Origin: Clostridiales bacterium
Lineage (GTDB): Bacteria > Bacillota > Clostridia > Lachnospirales > Lachnospiraceae
DNA: 64,000 bases
Direction of reading: 5' to 3'
Assembly (NCBI GenBank): GCA_019424245.1
Contig: JAHYZV010000002.1
Coordinates: 186,001-250,000, forward strand
Each line of letters begins with the position of its first letter. Within the stretch, counting starts at the first letter, position 1. This document shows positions 63,084 through 64,000 of the stretch, in pieces. The notes beneath the pieces were generated by a model. That model was not told where the DNA came from and did no database searches. It saw only the letters and a list, made by a program, of their open reading frames with translations. The position numbers and the translations under genes were made by a program.

Positions 63084-64000
63084 TTAGTATGCAACTCCAT
63101 TAGATACTTCAACATAGTAAATATTAACTCCGCCATCCTCGGCTATAAGATAATATTCACCTGCAACTGGCACTCTGAATGAAACTGACTTAAGTGAATT
63201 TCCTGGAATCTTTGATGTAGATGTAATATCCTTTCCATTCTTATCAACTATCTTAATAAGTCTTGATTCATCTGTGCTTGAGCTTGTTGCATATACCTTC
63301 ACCTTAGCTTCTCCAGCTGTTTTAAACGCAATAGCTCTTCCACTTGTACTGCCTTTACCAGAAAGCTTGATTCTTCTTGTAAAGTCTATTCCTTTATATT
63401 CCTTTCTGCTCTTATCTACTGTAACTGTTGCTTTGCTTCCGGCAACAATCTTAAAGCCGTCAACAGTAAGTGTTGATTTTAACTTTCCTGTATTTACATC
63501 ATTAGCATTTAGAACAAGCTTGGTACCGCTTACAGTCGAATCTGTCTTTGATTCTGTAGCTTTAGTTGCTTCTGTTGTTTTCTCTGTTGCCTTTGTTGCT
63601 TCTGTTGTTTTCTCTGTTGCCTTTGTTGTTTCTGTTGTTTTTTCTGTTGCTTTTGTTGTTTTCTCTGTTGGCTTTACTTCACCAGATGTCTTGCCTGTAA
63701 CACTTATAACCTGATTAGCTACACCAAAATGTGCTCCAAGTGTTGAATAACTTCCCTGTGTTTCGTAAAGTCCCTTCATATTAATAGTTCCATCAGAATT
63801 TCTTAACTGCTTGTCTACATTACCATTAAGATTGATAAAATCAACAGCATTTTTAAACATTCCTGATACTTTAGATGGATTATCAACTACTGTACCCTTC
63901 TTGTCGCCACTAACAACTGGTGTTGGTAATAATCCTGATAATCTGTAATACTTACCTGTATTATAGTATATAGAATCACTCATATTACCTGTAAATTTAT
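63084..64000 (-). CDS. C-terminal part of a secreted, repeat-linked protein, possibly pectate-lyase-like
   Basis: Partial; the frame stays open to the right edge (KFTGNMSDSIYYNTG precedes the first ATG), so the true start is outside. About 305 residues are visible: a N-terminal piece (YYRLSGLLPTPVVSG) that looks like the end of a beta-helix catalytic domain, a linker with repeated TEKTTEATKA units at about 105-145, and a C-terminal beta-sandwich (SRLIKIVDKNGKDI then VPVAGEYYLIAEDGGVNIYYV). Surface location is likely. The lyase call is by fold impression and by the pectin theme of the window. Confidence 0.45.
   Translation of the reverse strand, partial: KFTGNMSDSIYYNTGKYYRLSGLLPTPVVSGDKKGTVVDNPSKVSGMFKNAVDFINLNGNVDKQLRNSDGTINMKGLYETQGSYSTLGAHFGVANQVISVTGKTSGEVKPTEKTTKATEKTTETTKATEKTTEATKATEKTTEATKATESKTDSTVSGTKLVLNANDVNTGKLKSTLTVDGFKIVAGSKATVTVDKSRKEYKGIDFTRRIKLSGKGSTSGRAIAFKTAGEAKVKVYATSSSTDESRLIKIVDKNGKDITSTSKIPGNSLKSVSFRVPVAGEYYLIAEDGGVNIYYVEVSNGVAY

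Overview
The window looks like chromosome from a low-GC anaerobic Firmicute of the family Lachnospiraceae. A motile, pectin-degrading species such as Lachnospira (Eubacterium) eligens would fit; this is an inference from gene content and not a database match. Supporting signs are strong AGGAGG-type ribosome sites, a mbl-flgF-flgG-flgJ operon, a SpoIIID homologue, a SAM-I riboswitch before metK, a pyrophosphate-type phosphofructokinase, hydroxylamine reductase, and several surface proteins with pectin-type beta-helix folds. No rRNA, tRNA or CRISPR array was seen.

Layout. 1-12.7 kb is core: proS (cut by the window edge), an AI-2E-family permease, an RluA-type pseudouridine synthase, an esterase, a histidine kinase/response regulator pair, murA, an LysM/G5/M23 wall hydrolase, a flavin reductase, phosphofructokinase and a DUF4230 protein. 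12.9-16.8 kb holds a 968-residue wall-anchored beta-helix protein, probably pectin-active, divergent from an AraC/cupin regulator. 16.9-25.6 kb holds a DUF4867 protein, a 2-hydroxyacid dehydrogenase, pgi, mtnN, a TSCPD protein, a radical SAM/SPASM protein, murG and a degenerate M23 protein. 26-32.8 kb is one leftward operon: mbl, flgF, flgG, flgJ-like, recD2, comF, yvyF. 33-39.7 kb has two large hairpin elements, metK with its riboswitch, an HD-GYP protein, an enolase with an N-terminal extension, spoIIID and a low-molecular-weight tyrosine phosphatase.

39.7-52.1 kb is an accessory defence island. It begins inside the first codons of the phosphatase gene, where a 31-bp direct repeat (39718-39748 and 48892-48922) looks like an attachment site; a partial third copy lies at 52.09 kb. 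Cargo: a GmrSD-like DUF262/DUF1524 nuclease with its own HTH regulator, a group II intron remnant, an ApeA-like HEPN protein, and a compact restriction-modification operon with two C5-cytosine methyltransferases flanking a DUF3883 nuclease under an HTH regulator. Beyond the second repeat are two unrecognised genes, a higBA pair with a frameshifted toxin, and an HTH-Fic fusion just past the third repeat.

53.3-64 kb returns to metabolism: an HcpR-like regulator divergent from a ferredoxin-hcp operon, a pectin-binding-type (Cthe_2159-like) lipoprotein, a third copy of the large hairpin element, a membrane protein with two Rossmann domains and a RyR domain, a panE-like reductase, and the C-terminal part of a secreted protein at the right edge.

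The most interesting signal is the family of about 260-330 nt hairpin elements at 33204-33532, 33533-33815 and 58983-59264. Their stems differ in sequence yet remain paired, and most of the internal hairpin loops keep the form ACA(C/T)GGATGT, very close to the known CsrA-binding consensus. They may be CsrA-sequestering RNAs in a flagellated Firmicute. A second dispersed element (18886-18970 and 23532-23617) has landed on ribosome-binding sites and apparently duplicated them.
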